From positions 1-64,000 of the forward strand of contig NZ_VCQV01000015.1 in NCBI RefSeq assembly GCF_007845645.1: a stretch of DNA of 64,000 bases, in the 5' to 3' direction. Positions 8,383 through 16,563 of the stretch are shown here, one piece after another. Under the pieces are notes generated by a model. It was not told the DNA's origin. It saw nothing but the letters and a program-made list of their open reading frames with translations, and searched no databases. Both the position numbers and the translations under genes were made by a program. The stretch comes from Leekyejoonella antrihumi (lineage in GTDB: Bacteria; Actinomycetota; Actinomycetes; Actinomycetales; Dermatophilaceae). Every line of letters starts with the position of its first letter. Within the stretch, counting starts at the first letter, position 1.

Positions 8383-9659
8383 GAGTCGGCTTTGTCACGC
8401 AGTGGTATCCGCCCGAGCCAGGAACGCATCTGCCGCAGTCCATCGCGTCCGGACTCGCCGGCCGTGGGCACGAGGTGCATGTGCTGACGGGCTTTCCGAA
8501 CTACCCCACCGGCCGGTTACGCCCGGACTACCCGCTGCGCCCCTACCGAAGAGAGCAATCCGTGGACGGGGTCACGGTTCATCGAGCACCGCTCTATCCG
8601 AGCCACGACAGCGCACCCGTTCAGCGGGCCTTCAACTACGGGACCTTCGCCGTGAGTTCATCCGCCGTTGCTCGACTCAAGATGCCCGTTCCGGACGTGT
8701 GGCTGACGTATTCGTCTCCTGCCACATCGGCGCTCGCCCCTATGACATATCGATTCCGGCACAGGCGACCAAGCTGCCTGATCATTCAAGATCTCTGGCC
8801 GGACAGCGTCACCGACAGCGGTATGGTCCCGGCCCGGCTGGCAGACATCATGCGTCCCCCCATCGACCGGTTCTGCAGACTGGCGTATCGCAACGCGGCA
8901 GCCGTCGGAGTAATTTCCCCCTCGATGCGACAAATCCTTGAGTCGCGTGGCGTGCCCGCAGCCAAGATTTTCGACACCCCGAACTGGTCCACGGACGACC
9001 TGCTCCGGCCCGACCTCCCTTCGTCCACCGCTCTGCGCAGGGAGCTCGGGCTACCAGCAGGGCGATTGTTCATGTACGTCGGCAACCTCGGACGGATGCA
9101 AGCGCTTGACTCACTGGTGCGAGGATTTTCCCGAGCCGAGCGAGCGCAGCTCGTCCTCATCGGCGACGGGGTCTCGCGCTCCTCCCTGGTCGATCTTGTG
9201 CGCGACGAGGGCGCCGACAACGTCCACGTGCTCGGACCGCGACCCGCGACCGACATCGGAAAGTACATCGCCGCCTCTGACGTACAGATCATTTCCCTGA
9301 TGGATACGCCTCTACTCCGCGCCACGATGCCAAGCAAGATGCAGTTCTCACTTGCCTCGGCGCGGCCCCTCCTCGCACATGCAGCTGGCGACGTCGCGGA
9401 GCTCGTCTCAAGTGAAGGCGTCGGTCTGGGAGTGCAGCCAGGAGACTCGGCAGCTCTCGCCCTGGCAGTTCAAGAGTTCTCCGCCATGACACCCGATCAG
9501 CTCCAACGCATCGGATGCCGGTCCCGTACTCTCTACGAGTCCCGCTTCAGTCAGCGTGCAGGACTTGACCGGCTCGAGCGCATGCTCCTTCACGCCATCA
9601 GATCATCGCCTGCCGGGCAGGCACATCCTGCAGACTTCGCCGCAAGGAGACAAACATGA
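8379..9659 (+). CDS. wbuB: Family 4 glycosyltransferase, WbuB-like
   Basis: This 426-residue GT-B enzyme opens with MRVGFVTQWYPPEPG and HEVHVLTGFPNYPTG, the hallmark of WbuB-like transferases. The donor-binding half contains YVGNLGRMQALDSLVRGF and MPSKMQFSLASARPLLAHA. WbuB homologues have been linked to transfer of N-acetyl-L-fucosamine in O-antigen and capsule loci, and the next two genes are CapF/CapG-like, which fits that sugar. It acts in the cytoplasm on the lipid-linked chain and would add the second sugar after PglC. The exact donor is inferred from neighbours. Confidence 0.82.
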   Translation: MRVGFVTQWYPPEPGTHLPQSIASGLAGRGHEVHVLTGFPNYPTGRLRPDYPLRPYRREQSVDGVTVHRAPLYPSHDSAPVQRAFNYGTFAVSSSAVARLKMPVPDVWLTYSSPATSALAPMTYRFRHRRPSCLIIQDLWPDSVTDSGMVPARLADIMRPPIDRFCRLAYRNAAAVGVISPSMRQILESRGVPAAKIFDTPNWSTDDLLRPDLPSSTALRRELGLPAGRLFMYVGNLGRMQALDSLVRGFSRAERAQLVLIGDGVSRSSLVDLVRDEGADNVHVLGPRPATDIGKYIAASDVQIISLMDTPLLRATMPSKMQFSLASARPLLAHAAGDVAELVSSEGVGLGVQPGDSAALALAVQEFSAMTPDQLQRIGCRSRTLYESRFSQRAGLDRLERMLLHAIRSSPAGQAHPADFAARRQT

Positions 9660-10759
9660 GAATTCTGCTGACCGGCGCCGCCGGATTTCTCGGGTGGCAC
9701 ACCCGTGTCCGCCTACGTTCCCTCACCGAGCACGAGGTCGTCCTTGTTACCAGGGAGAACTGGTCCGACCTGGCCGACCTGGCTGCCGACGTCGACGCGA
9801 TCATTCATGTCGCGGGGATCAATCGGGGCGCACCGCATGAGGTCGAGGACGGCAACATTGAGCTGGCCGAACACATCGCGACCGCGCTCAAGGCGAACTC
9901 GTCGGTGCAGCGGGTGATCTTCGCCAACTCGATCTGGGCCGGCACCGGCAGCCCTTACGGCTCTGGGAAGGCCCGGGCGAATTCGACCCTGGCCGAGGCC
10001 GCCGCCGAGGCCGGCGCGACCTACGTCGACGTGCGCCTGCCGAACCTCTTCGGCGAGGGCGGGCGGGCCAACTACAACTCGTTCGTGGCGACGTTCGTGC
10101 ACAAGGTGGTCGCGGGTGACACGCCTGAGATCCTGGACCGACCGATCCGCCTACTGCACGTGCAGGCGGCGGCGCAGACCCTGATCGACGCGCTGACGAC
10201 GTCCCTGCCCAACCTCGAGCCGGTGGGCACCGAAACCAGTGTGCAGACGATCTACGACACGCTCGTACGGATGAAGGCGCTCTACAACGTGGGCGACATC
10301 CCTCCCCTGCTCAATGAGTTGGATATTGAGCTCTTCAACACCCTGCGCTGGGCGATGTTCCCTCACCACTACCCAATCACGCTCACAAAGCACGCGGACC
10401 AGCGTGGCGACCTCGTGGAGACCGTCAAAGCGCACGGCGGCCAGGGGCAGACATTCGTCTCCACCACCCATCCGTGCATCACCCGTGGCGAGCACTTTCA
10501 TCTCGAGAAGGTCGAACGGTTCGTCGTCATTCGTGGAAGAGCGCGAATCTCTCTACGCAAGGTCTTCACCGACGAGGTCATCAGTTTCGACGTCAACGGC
10601 GACGAGCCCGCAATCGTCGACATGCCAACGATGTGGGTGCACAACATCACCAATACCGGCGACGACGAGCTCGTCACACTCTTTTGGGCCCATGAACTCT
10701 TTAACCCCGAGCGTCCTGACACCTTCTGGGAGCCCGTCGCTCTGGAGCCCACCGCATGA
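9656..10759 (+). CDS. capF: CapF/WbjC/FnlB-type bifunctional reductase-cupin
   Basis: The product has 367 residues. It begins with an SDR nucleotide-binding fold (MRILLTGAAGFLGWHTR) and has the YxxxK-type motif YGSGK. The C-terminal cupin contains the metal-binding-like HxH motif in GEHFHLEKVERFVVI and later WVHNITN. This two-domain arrangement is specific to CapF/WbjC. The enzyme reduces the 4-keto-L-sugar to the 6-deoxy-L-talose intermediate on the way to UDP-N-acetyl-L-fucosamine. The family also needs CapE/WbjB (FnlA), the short 4,6-dehydratase/5-epimerase, and no such gene lies in this window. It overlaps its neighbours by four bases. Confidence 0.88.
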   Translation: MRILLTGAAGFLGWHTRVRLRSLTEHEVVLVTRENWSDLADLAADVDAIIHVAGINRGAPHEVEDGNIELAEHIATALKANSSVQRVIFANSIWAGTGSPYGSGKARANSTLAEAAAEAGATYVDVRLPNLFGEGGRANYNSFVATFVHKVVAGDTPEILDRPIRLLHVQAAAQTLIDALTTSLPNLEPVGTETSVQTIYDTLVRMKALYNVGDIPPLLNELDIELFNTLRWAMFPHHYPITLTKHADQRGDLVETVKAHGGQGQTFVSTTHPCITRGEHFHLEKVERFVVIRGRARISLRKVFTDEVISFDVNGDEPAIVDMPTMWVHNITNTGDDELVTLFWAHELFNPERPDTFWEPVALEPTA

Positions 10760-11871
10760 AGATCATGACCATTGTCGGCACCCGTCCTGAGATCATTCGT
10801 CTGTCCCGAGTAATCCTGCTTTTGGACAAAACGGTCGATCACGTCCTCGTGCATACCGGGCAGAACTACGACTACGACCTCAACGAGATCTTCTTTGAGG
10901 ACCTGGGACTTCGCAAGCCGGACTACTTCCTCAATGTCGACACCTCCAGCCTCGGCCATGTGCTTGGCGAAACCCTCATCAAATCCGAAGAGGTGCTACG
11001 CAGCGAGCGTCCTGATGCGCTGCTGATCCTCGGAGACACCAACAGCTGCATCGCTGCAGTCATGGCCAAGCGAATGCGAATCCCCGTCTACCATATGGAG
11101 GCTGGCAACCGCTGCTTCGATGAGAATGTGCCTGAAGAGACGAATCGGCGGTTGGTCGACCACGTGGCGGACTTCAACCTCGTCTATACCGAGCACGCCC
11201 GACGCAACCTGCTCGCCGAAGGTATCCACCCGCGACGCATCCTCAAAACCGGATCGCCGATGCAGGAAGTCCTCACGGCGTATCGCCCAGCAATCGACCG
11301 GTCGACTGTCCTCAAGGATCGTGGCCTCGTCGAGGGTCAGTATCTGCTGGTGAGCGCCCACCGGGAGGAGAATGTCGACTCGCCTCAACGACTCGGGATG
11401 CTGTTGGACGGGATCGACGCCGTCCACCACTCAACGAGCTTACCGGTCTTCGTCTCGACGCACCCGCGTACCCGAAACCGCCTAACTGGACTCTCCAACT
11501 GGACCGCACCCTCATACATCACTTTCAGCGACCCGCTGGGGTTCCACGACTACAACAGGCTCCAACTCGGCGCCTCCTGCGTCCTTAGCGACTCAGGGAC
11601 AATCGCCGAAGAGTCGAGTATCCTCGGCTTTCCCGCAATCACCGTGCGCGACTCAATAGAGCGACCAGAAGCTCTCGACACTGGCGCCATCATAATGACC
11701 GGACTTAATCCCTCGGATATAGTTACTGCTGTCAAAGTTGCGACGGAGGCGCAAGGTCATCTTCGGGAGGTTCCTGACGATTACAAGATCGCCAATACCT
11801 CTGAGCGGGCCGTCAATTTTATTCTGTCAACAGCGCATCGACATCCCCAATGGGCAGGACTTCGATCATGA
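10756..11871 (+). CDS. capG: UDP-N-acetylhexosamine 2-epimerase, CapG/WbjD/WecB family
   Basis: The product has 371 residues with the WecB-family signatures MTIVGTRPEIIRLS, LVHTGQNYDYDLNEIFF, LILGDTNS, YHMEAGNRCFDENVPEE and LLVSAHREENVDSP. It inverts C2 of a UDP-HexNAc. Coupled directly behind capF it is best read as CapG, the last step to UDP-N-acetyl-L-fucosamine. A second possibility is a WbpI role, converting the diacetamidoglucuronate made by the opposite operon to the manno form, since WbpI belongs to the same superfamily. Codon wobble becomes less GC-rich towards the 3' end. Confidence 0.85.
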   Translation: MKIMTIVGTRPEIIRLSRVILLLDKTVDHVLVHTGQNYDYDLNEIFFEDLGLRKPDYFLNVDTSSLGHVLGETLIKSEEVLRSERPDALLILGDTNSCIAAVMAKRMRIPVYHMEAGNRCFDENVPEETNRRLVDHVADFNLVYTEHARRNLLAEGIHPRRILKTGSPMQEVLTAYRPAIDRSTVLKDRGLVEGQYLLVSAHREENVDSPQRLGMLLDGIDAVHHSTSLPVFVSTHPRTRNRLTGLSNWTAPSYITFSDPLGFHDYNRLQLGASCVLSDSGTIAEESSILGFPAITVRDSIERPEALDTGAIIMTGLNPSDIVTAVKVATEAQGHLREVPDDYKIANTSERAVNFILSTAHRHPQWAGLRS

Positions 11872-12428
11872 AGCTAAATCGGTCTGGCCGACTTTATCAA
11901 GCGGCTCGCCAGGCACGGGGCGTACTCGTTGCACGGTCAAAGAGCCTTCGCGACATTGCGCCCACGGCTTCGGTTCATCACTCGTCCCGGGTGAGCCCTG
12001 ACCTCGTCGCGGGTGATTACGTGTACATAGGGCCCGACTGCACCATCGCGCCCGGAGTCAGCATCGGGTCGTACACGCTGCTCGCGCCACGTGTGGCTAT
12101 CATCGGCGATGACCATTCGGTCAACGTTGTCGGAACACCAATCCAGTTCACAGGCCGCCCTCCTCAGCAACGCACCAGAATCGGCCGCGACGCATGGATC
12201 GGCTATGGCGTCGTCATTGTCCGCGGTGTCACTATCGGCAATGGAGTTGTCATAGGGGCAGGCGCCGTCGTCACCCGGGATGTACCCCCCTACCAGATTT
12301 GGGCTGGGATTCCAGCCCGGCATCTGCGCGACCGGTTCACGCCGGACGAGCAGGTGCGGCACGAGTCGAGCCTCGACGCTCAGGATTTCACCGTAACATT
12401 CGCCCACACGCAGGCCATCCATGACTAG
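11868..12428 (+). CDS. Left-handed beta-helix acyltransferase
   Basis: The product has 186 residues with repeated hexapeptide turns (YIGPDCTIAPGVSIGSYTLL, then TRIGRDAWIGYGVVIVRGVT and GNGVVIGAGAVVTRDVPPYQ), ending with the usual IWAGIPARHLRDRF. It probably transfers an acetyl group from acetyl-CoA to a hydroxyl or amino group of the repeat unit or a nucleotide sugar. The N-terminal 50 residues are basic and unlike the core. ATG at 11868 makes an ATGA overlap with capG; a start 18 bases earlier is possible. The acceptor is unknown. Confidence 0.8.
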   Translation: MKLNRSGRLYQAARQARGVLVARSKSLRDIAPTASVHHSSRVSPDLVAGDYVYIGPDCTIAPGVSIGSYTLLAPRVAIIGDDHSVNVVGTPIQFTGRPPQQRTRIGRDAWIGYGVVIVRGVTIGNGVVIGAGAVVTRDVPPYQIWAGIPARHLRDRFTPDEQVRHESSLDAQDFTVTFAHTQAIHD

Positions 12429-13602
12429 GCATGATCGACCCCGGGTTCTCATTGTCGCGGGATATTTCGACTGGTTCAGCGGCTACCAAGAAACCGTCCT
12501 CGCTAGGGCGTTCTCGCAAGTGGCAGACACAAACGTGCTTGCAGGCAACCGAGTTTCACCCATCTTCTCCGATGACCACCTCGCCAAGGTCGGCGCATCT
12601 CGCATTTACCCTGCAGGCGAATGTTACGAGAACGACGTGCTCGTGACCCGCTTGCCGATTCGCGAGATCCGCTCGATGGTCTGGTCCCGGAGGGTGCCAT
12701 CGTTGGTCCAAAACGGTTCCTATGATCTTGTTGTCCAGGTCATGCCCGGACAGCTTTTTCCTGCCCTCGCATCTATACCGAGAGTGAAGCATCGGGTCGC
12801 GCTCTACGGTGACAACGCGGCGATGTATGCTGCGCTCGGGCCAATCCAGTCCCGGATCAAATTCGCGGCATTCTCAGCCACGAAAGGACTGATCTACTGG
12901 ACGGTCAACCGTCGAGCCAGCAGGGCGTACGGCTACACTATGGACACGATCACTCGCCTACGGCACTTCGCTCCCTCGGGAATGGAAGTCCTACCACTCG
13001 CGTTCGACCGCGAGGAATTCTATTTTTCCCGCGAGACGCGTAGCGCCGCACGAGCAGAACTTAACTACGATGACGACGACCTTGTGGTCATCGCCGCGGG
13101 TAAGGTACAACCGCAGAAGTGCATCTCCTCCGTTGTGGAGTCGATTGCATCCTATCGGCAGCGTGAGCCGCGAGTACGTCTGATTATCGTTGGAATGGAC
13201 AGCGGCGAGGAAAGTTGCCGCATTCGTAAGCACGTCGAAGACTCCGGGATCTCTGATATCACGTTATCGTTTCCATTCGTCGACGCGCGCCGTCTCAATG
13301 AGTTATTCAATGCTGCAGATGTAGGCATCTGGCCCACGATGCCAGCGATCACGATTCAGCAGGCCATGGGAACAGGCCTGCAGGTCATCATTCCGCGAAA
13401 TCAGTTCACGGATCACCTCCTGCGTGGATCTTCGTCTGCGCACGAAATCGCGCCGCGCCCTGAAGGAATATCCATCGGCATCAGGACTGCCCAGCGTATG
13501 AAGTCGGCTAGCGATATGCCTCGCTGCGTTCACGCGAAATCTAACGAGGCGTTTTCCGGGCGCAGAGTAGTGGAACGTCTTCTGGAAGACCTTTCACGAT
13601 GA
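12421..13602 (+). CDS. Group 1 (family 4-like) glycosyltransferase
   Basis: The product has 393 residues. The N-terminal half shows RVLIVAGYFDWFSGYQE. The C-terminal GT-B half shows VVIAAGKVQPQKCISSVVES, VRLIIVGMDSGE, LNELFNAADVGIWPTMPA and ITIQQAMGTGLQVIIPRN. This fits a GT4-type retaining transferase that adds a sugar to the lipid-linked repeat unit. Together with WbuB it is the only other transferase in the locus, suggesting a short repeat unit of about three sugars unless more are encoded elsewhere. Codons use more A and T than the genes before 11.5 kb. The gene overlaps the preceding stop by eight bases. Confidence 0.8.
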   Translation: MTRHDRPRVLIVAGYFDWFSGYQETVLARAFSQVADTNVLAGNRVSPIFSDDHLAKVGASRIYPAGECYENDVLVTRLPIREIRSMVWSRRVPSLVQNGSYDLVVQVMPGQLFPALASIPRVKHRVALYGDNAAMYAALGPIQSRIKFAAFSATKGLIYWTVNRRASRAYGYTMDTITRLRHFAPSGMEVLPLAFDREEFYFSRETRSAARAELNYDDDDLVVIAAGKVQPQKCISSVVESIASYRQREPRVRLIIVGMDSGEESCRIRKHVEDSGISDITLSFPFVDARRLNELFNAADVGIWPTMPAITIQQAMGTGLQVIIPRNQFTDHLLRGSSSAHEIAPRPEGISIGIRTAQRMKSASDMPRCVHAKSNEAFSGRRVVERLLEDLSR

Positions 13603-15065
13603 AAGTACAGCGACTCGACCCTAGAAGATTCACCCCCATGTCGAGGACGAGTTTCACGGCGTTACTAATCCCGACCATGTTGGCTTTCTCCCTGGCCCTT
13701 GAGTGGACCTACCAGCATGTCGTATCCCCGACATACTCGTACCTCGGTGAGAGATACCGCGAACCAAATGCTGTGCCCTACTGGTTGGCATTCATTACGC
13801 TTCTACTGGTTGCGCAGTTCCTGCCACGACGCGTCGTGGATGTTGAAGCCTTCATTCTGTGGATCTTGTACATTCTCGTCATAACGCCCCTCATGCTCGT
13901 GCCGCATTACGCTGACATCTGTACGCCGCATCAAGCGAGCATCCTTTCAATTACTGCAGCTCTTACCTTCCTACTTATTATCGGAATCGGCCGGGTCATC
14001 CCACGCGACATACTTCCCGTTTTATCACTGCCCCCGCAGATCTTCTGGTGGCTCATCGCCGCGATGACAATTGGCTCGTACGCATACATCTTTTCCACCG
14101 CGGGGTTCAAGTTCGCGTCGTTGGACCTCACGCAGGTGTACTCGATTCGAAACTCATATCGCGACATCATCCTGTCATCCGGACCGATACTCGGATACGT
14201 CGTCCGTCTCCAGGGAAATGTCATTAACCCCTTCTTGATCGCGCGCGGAGCGACTGGCGGTTCGAGATGGCTAATTCTAATCGGCCTCCTGGGCCAGTTC
14301 TTCATCTATTCCGTGACCGGGTACAAGTTGACAATCCTGTCGGGAATTGCCGTTCTGCTTGCGATCTGGTTTTTCAGGACGCGCCGCCGGAGCGGGATAG
14401 CGTTGGTCGGAGGAACTCTCGTTGCGGTCATGCTCGCTGTCGCGACAGACTTGCTGCGTGGCTCGACGACGATGACGGCTATTTTTGTCGACCGACTTAT
14501 TCTCGTATCGGGAAACCTGCCTGCAGCGTACTTCGCAGTCTTTACTGGGCAGCCGCACGCGCTTTGGAGTAGCGGCTTCCTGTCTGGGCTGACCAGCTCG
14601 CCGTACCAGATGAACCCTGGGTTCATCGTCGGGAATTACCTGACCGGGAATAGCCACGTGCTCGCCAACAGCAACTACGTAGCAGACGGCTATGCCAACT
14701 TCGGATATTTAGGAATAGCCATCGAGGCTGTCGTCGCTGGCCTCATCATCGCATTGGTCGTGAGCGCGGCGCGCCGTCATCGGCCCGTGCTAGCTGCGGG
14801 TGTATTGCTAACCCCGGTGATTGCGCTAGTCAACTCAAGCCCCATCACGGCAATTCTATCCGATGGTTTTGCGATGGCTGCCCTACTCCTAGTTCTCGCC
14901 CCAGATAATATGCTTGTCGCGAGAAAGGACCGCACAATGTCGCCCACGGAAGATGGCGCATCCGCACGGCGTGGCCTTCGAGCAACGTCCGGGACCTTCA
15001 CAAGATCGTCATGGCGACGCGGGTCACTCCGAACTTCGAAGGTGCCTAACGGCTCTCGGCGATAG
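13599..15065 (+). CDS. wzy: Multi-pass membrane protein, probable polysaccharide polymerase (Wzy-like)
   Basis: The product has 488 residues with roughly eleven hydrophobic segments, starting near residue 20 and ending near 440. A longer loop between residues about 290 and 350 (AYFAVFTGQPHALWSSGF, GNSHVLANSNYVADGYANFG) is typical of Wzy/O-antigen polymerases. The tail is hydrophilic and basic. Polymerases have little sequence conservation, so the call rests on topology and on being the only such protein in a locus that already has flippase, co-polymerase and initiating transferase. Base composition is visibly lower in GC than the rest of the window, which fits import by transfer. Its last 20 bases overlap the end of the converging minus-strand operon. 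Confidence 0.72.
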   Translation: MKVQRLDPRRFTPMSRTSFTALLIPTMLAFSLALEWTYQHVVSPTYSYLGERYREPNAVPYWLAFITLLLVAQFLPRRVVDVEAFILWILYILVITPLMLVPHYADICTPHQASILSITAALTFLLIIGIGRVIPRDILPVLSLPPQIFWWLIAAMTIGSYAYIFSTAGFKFASLDLTQVYSIRNSYRDIILSSGPILGYVVRLQGNVINPFLIARGATGGSRWLILIGLLGQFFIYSVTGYKLTILSGIAVLLAIWFFRTRRRSGIALVGGTLVAVMLAVATDLLRGSTTMTAIFVDRLILVSGNLPAAYFAVFTGQPHALWSSGFLSGLTSSPYQMNPGFIVGNYLTGNSHVLANSNYVADGYANFGYLGIAIEAVVAGLIIALVVSAARRHRPVLAAGVLLTPVIALVNSSPITAILSDGFAMAALLLVLAPDNMLVARKDRTMSPTEDGASARRGLRATSGTFTRSSWRRGSLRTSKVPNGSRR

Positions 15066-16563
15066 CTCTGTATTTCACAAGGCTGGCGTAAGTACGCTGC
15101 ACGAGCCCGAAGGTCGACGTCTCAGCCACACCTGCCGTCTGCGGTCCGCGACGGAGATCAAGTCGGTAGGCGACCAAACCGTCTATGTCCTGATCTTTCA
15201 GCGCGCCTACCATCTGGCCCAGCACGGACTCGACGTAGGTGAAACCTGCGGCACCAGGCGTATGGTCCTCGGCGCCGAAAGGAGCGCAGTAATACATCGA
15301 AATCAGTTTCAGCGGATGGACGAACTGGCTGTCGACCCCGCTACTCGGTGCCGATCGGGATGCGCCGCGTGTCAGATCGACAGTAGTCGACCGCCCTCTG
15401 TGATCTATGGACAAGCCGTTCACCACCACTGTCAACCGCTCTACGCCGTGGCTTCGACGCACCGTGAGGCGCAGCCGTCCGCCTTTCTTCACCACACCGA
15501 GCCGAAGTGTCGCCCTGGCTGAATGCATTCCTCGCACATCGGGTCCTCGGCTCAGCATAACGGGCTGTCCATCGAGATTGAGCGACAAGGTGTATGTCCC
15601 CTGACTTGGCACAGTACGGTCGTCCGAGTAGTAGATCCGGATCGTGTCGGAGCCGCCGACGGAGATCGTCTTGGCCATACTCGCCGTAGCACCGCTTACC
15701 GCCGCTCGGCCGATGTGCACCTCCCAGCACGACCCTTCAACGCAAGATGTGGACGCTCGCACGCGCTTGACGCTGGAGAGAACTCCCGACGGGTCGGTCG
15801 TGTTCTGGGGCGCACCATGGACCTGATCGGGACCGGCAAATGGGTAGATGACCCCGTTGAGTACGGTCCGCAAGTAGGGGATGACGGATCCAGGACCAAG
15901 GATATCTCGCGCATACAGGACGGCGAAGAACTTCAGCCACGGAGCGGTGGCCCGAGCATCGGTCATCGCCGCCTCTAACCCTCGTACCGTGAACTTATGC
16001 TGCTCCGGAGTGACCGTGCCAGGGATCACGAGGTTCGATGCGATGTCATCCATGGCGACCCCGACGATGGAGGTGTGCCGTGCCGCGATACGACCCACCG
16101 CGCGGAACCAGCGGGAATAGTCCCAGCCGAAGGGCTTGTAGTTCTGCCGAACCGTCTCCGACGGCGGCACCAGATAGACGATAACAGAAACGCCCATGCG
16201 TGCAGCCTTGTCCGCAAATTCCGGAAGATTGTTCCATGACTCCTGACTGATCTCGGGATTCGACCTGGTCGTGCCCGGAACCCGGTCCCATATCAAGTAG
16301 TAGTAGGTATCGGCATGCGCCCGAACCACCTGCCTCAGAGTCGAATCGATGTTGATTCGGCCGTGCGTGTCGAGAACGGCCCCTGAGTACAGGCCCCTGT
16401 CTAGTGGGGCTGCCGTAACGGGGACCGCATGCGGCCCACCCGTCGACAATTGTGGGGGGCTTGGTGCGGACCACGGACGCCACATGACGAGAATGACCAC
16501 GAGAACAATCACGAGCGCACCCGCGCCGCCAATGGTGAATGGACGTCTCGGGCGACTTAGCAC
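15046..16563 (-). CDS. Membrane-anchored extracytoplasmic TIM-barrel-like protein of the polysaccharide locus
   Basis: The product has 505 residues. After a short basic N-terminus comes one transmembrane helix (GALVIVLVVILVMW), then a large external domain with an alternating strand-helix pattern suggesting a TIM barrel: TYYYLIWDRVPG, MGVSVIVYLVPPSET, SIVGVAMDDIAS, FFAVLYARDI, VIYPFAG. The DD in VAMDDI sits where glycoside hydrolases often carry acidic residues. A beta-rich middle part has one cysteine pair (TSCVEGSCW). GTG at 16563 overlaps the flippase stop codon (GTGCTAA), implying coupled translation. I do not recognise a named family. A hydrolase, lyase or modifying enzyme acting on the exported glycan is the likeliest role. 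Confidence 0.6.
   Translation of the reverse strand: MLSRPRRPFTIGGAGALVIVLVVILVMWRPWSAPSPPQLSTGGPHAVPVTAAPLDRGLYSGAVLDTHGRINIDSTLRQVVRAHADTYYYLIWDRVPGTTRSNPEISQESWNNLPEFADKAARMGVSVIVYLVPPSETVRQNYKPFGWDYSRWFRAVGRIAARHTSIVGVAMDDIASNLVIPGTVTPEQHKFTVRGLEAAMTDARATAPWLKFFAVLYARDILGPGSVIPYLRTVLNGVIYPFAGPDQVHGAPQNTTDPSGVLSSVKRVRASTSCVEGSCWEVHIGRAAVSGATASMAKTISVGGSDTIRIYYSDDRTVPSQGTYTLSLNLDGQPVMLSRGPDVRGMHSARATLRLGVVKKGGRLRLTVRRSHGVERLTVVVNGLSIDHRGRSTTVDLTRGASRSAPSSGVDSQFVHPLKLISMYYCAPFGAEDHTPGAAGFTYVESVLGQMVGALKDQDIDGLVAYRLDLRRGPQTAGVAETSTFGLVQRTYASLVKYRAIAESR

Noticed and set aside
10756-11871. Assignment of the 2-epimerase as WbpI
   Set aside because: Considered because the diacetamidoglucuronate pathway is present, but direct coupling to capF and distance from the wbp operon favour CapG; kept as an alternative only.
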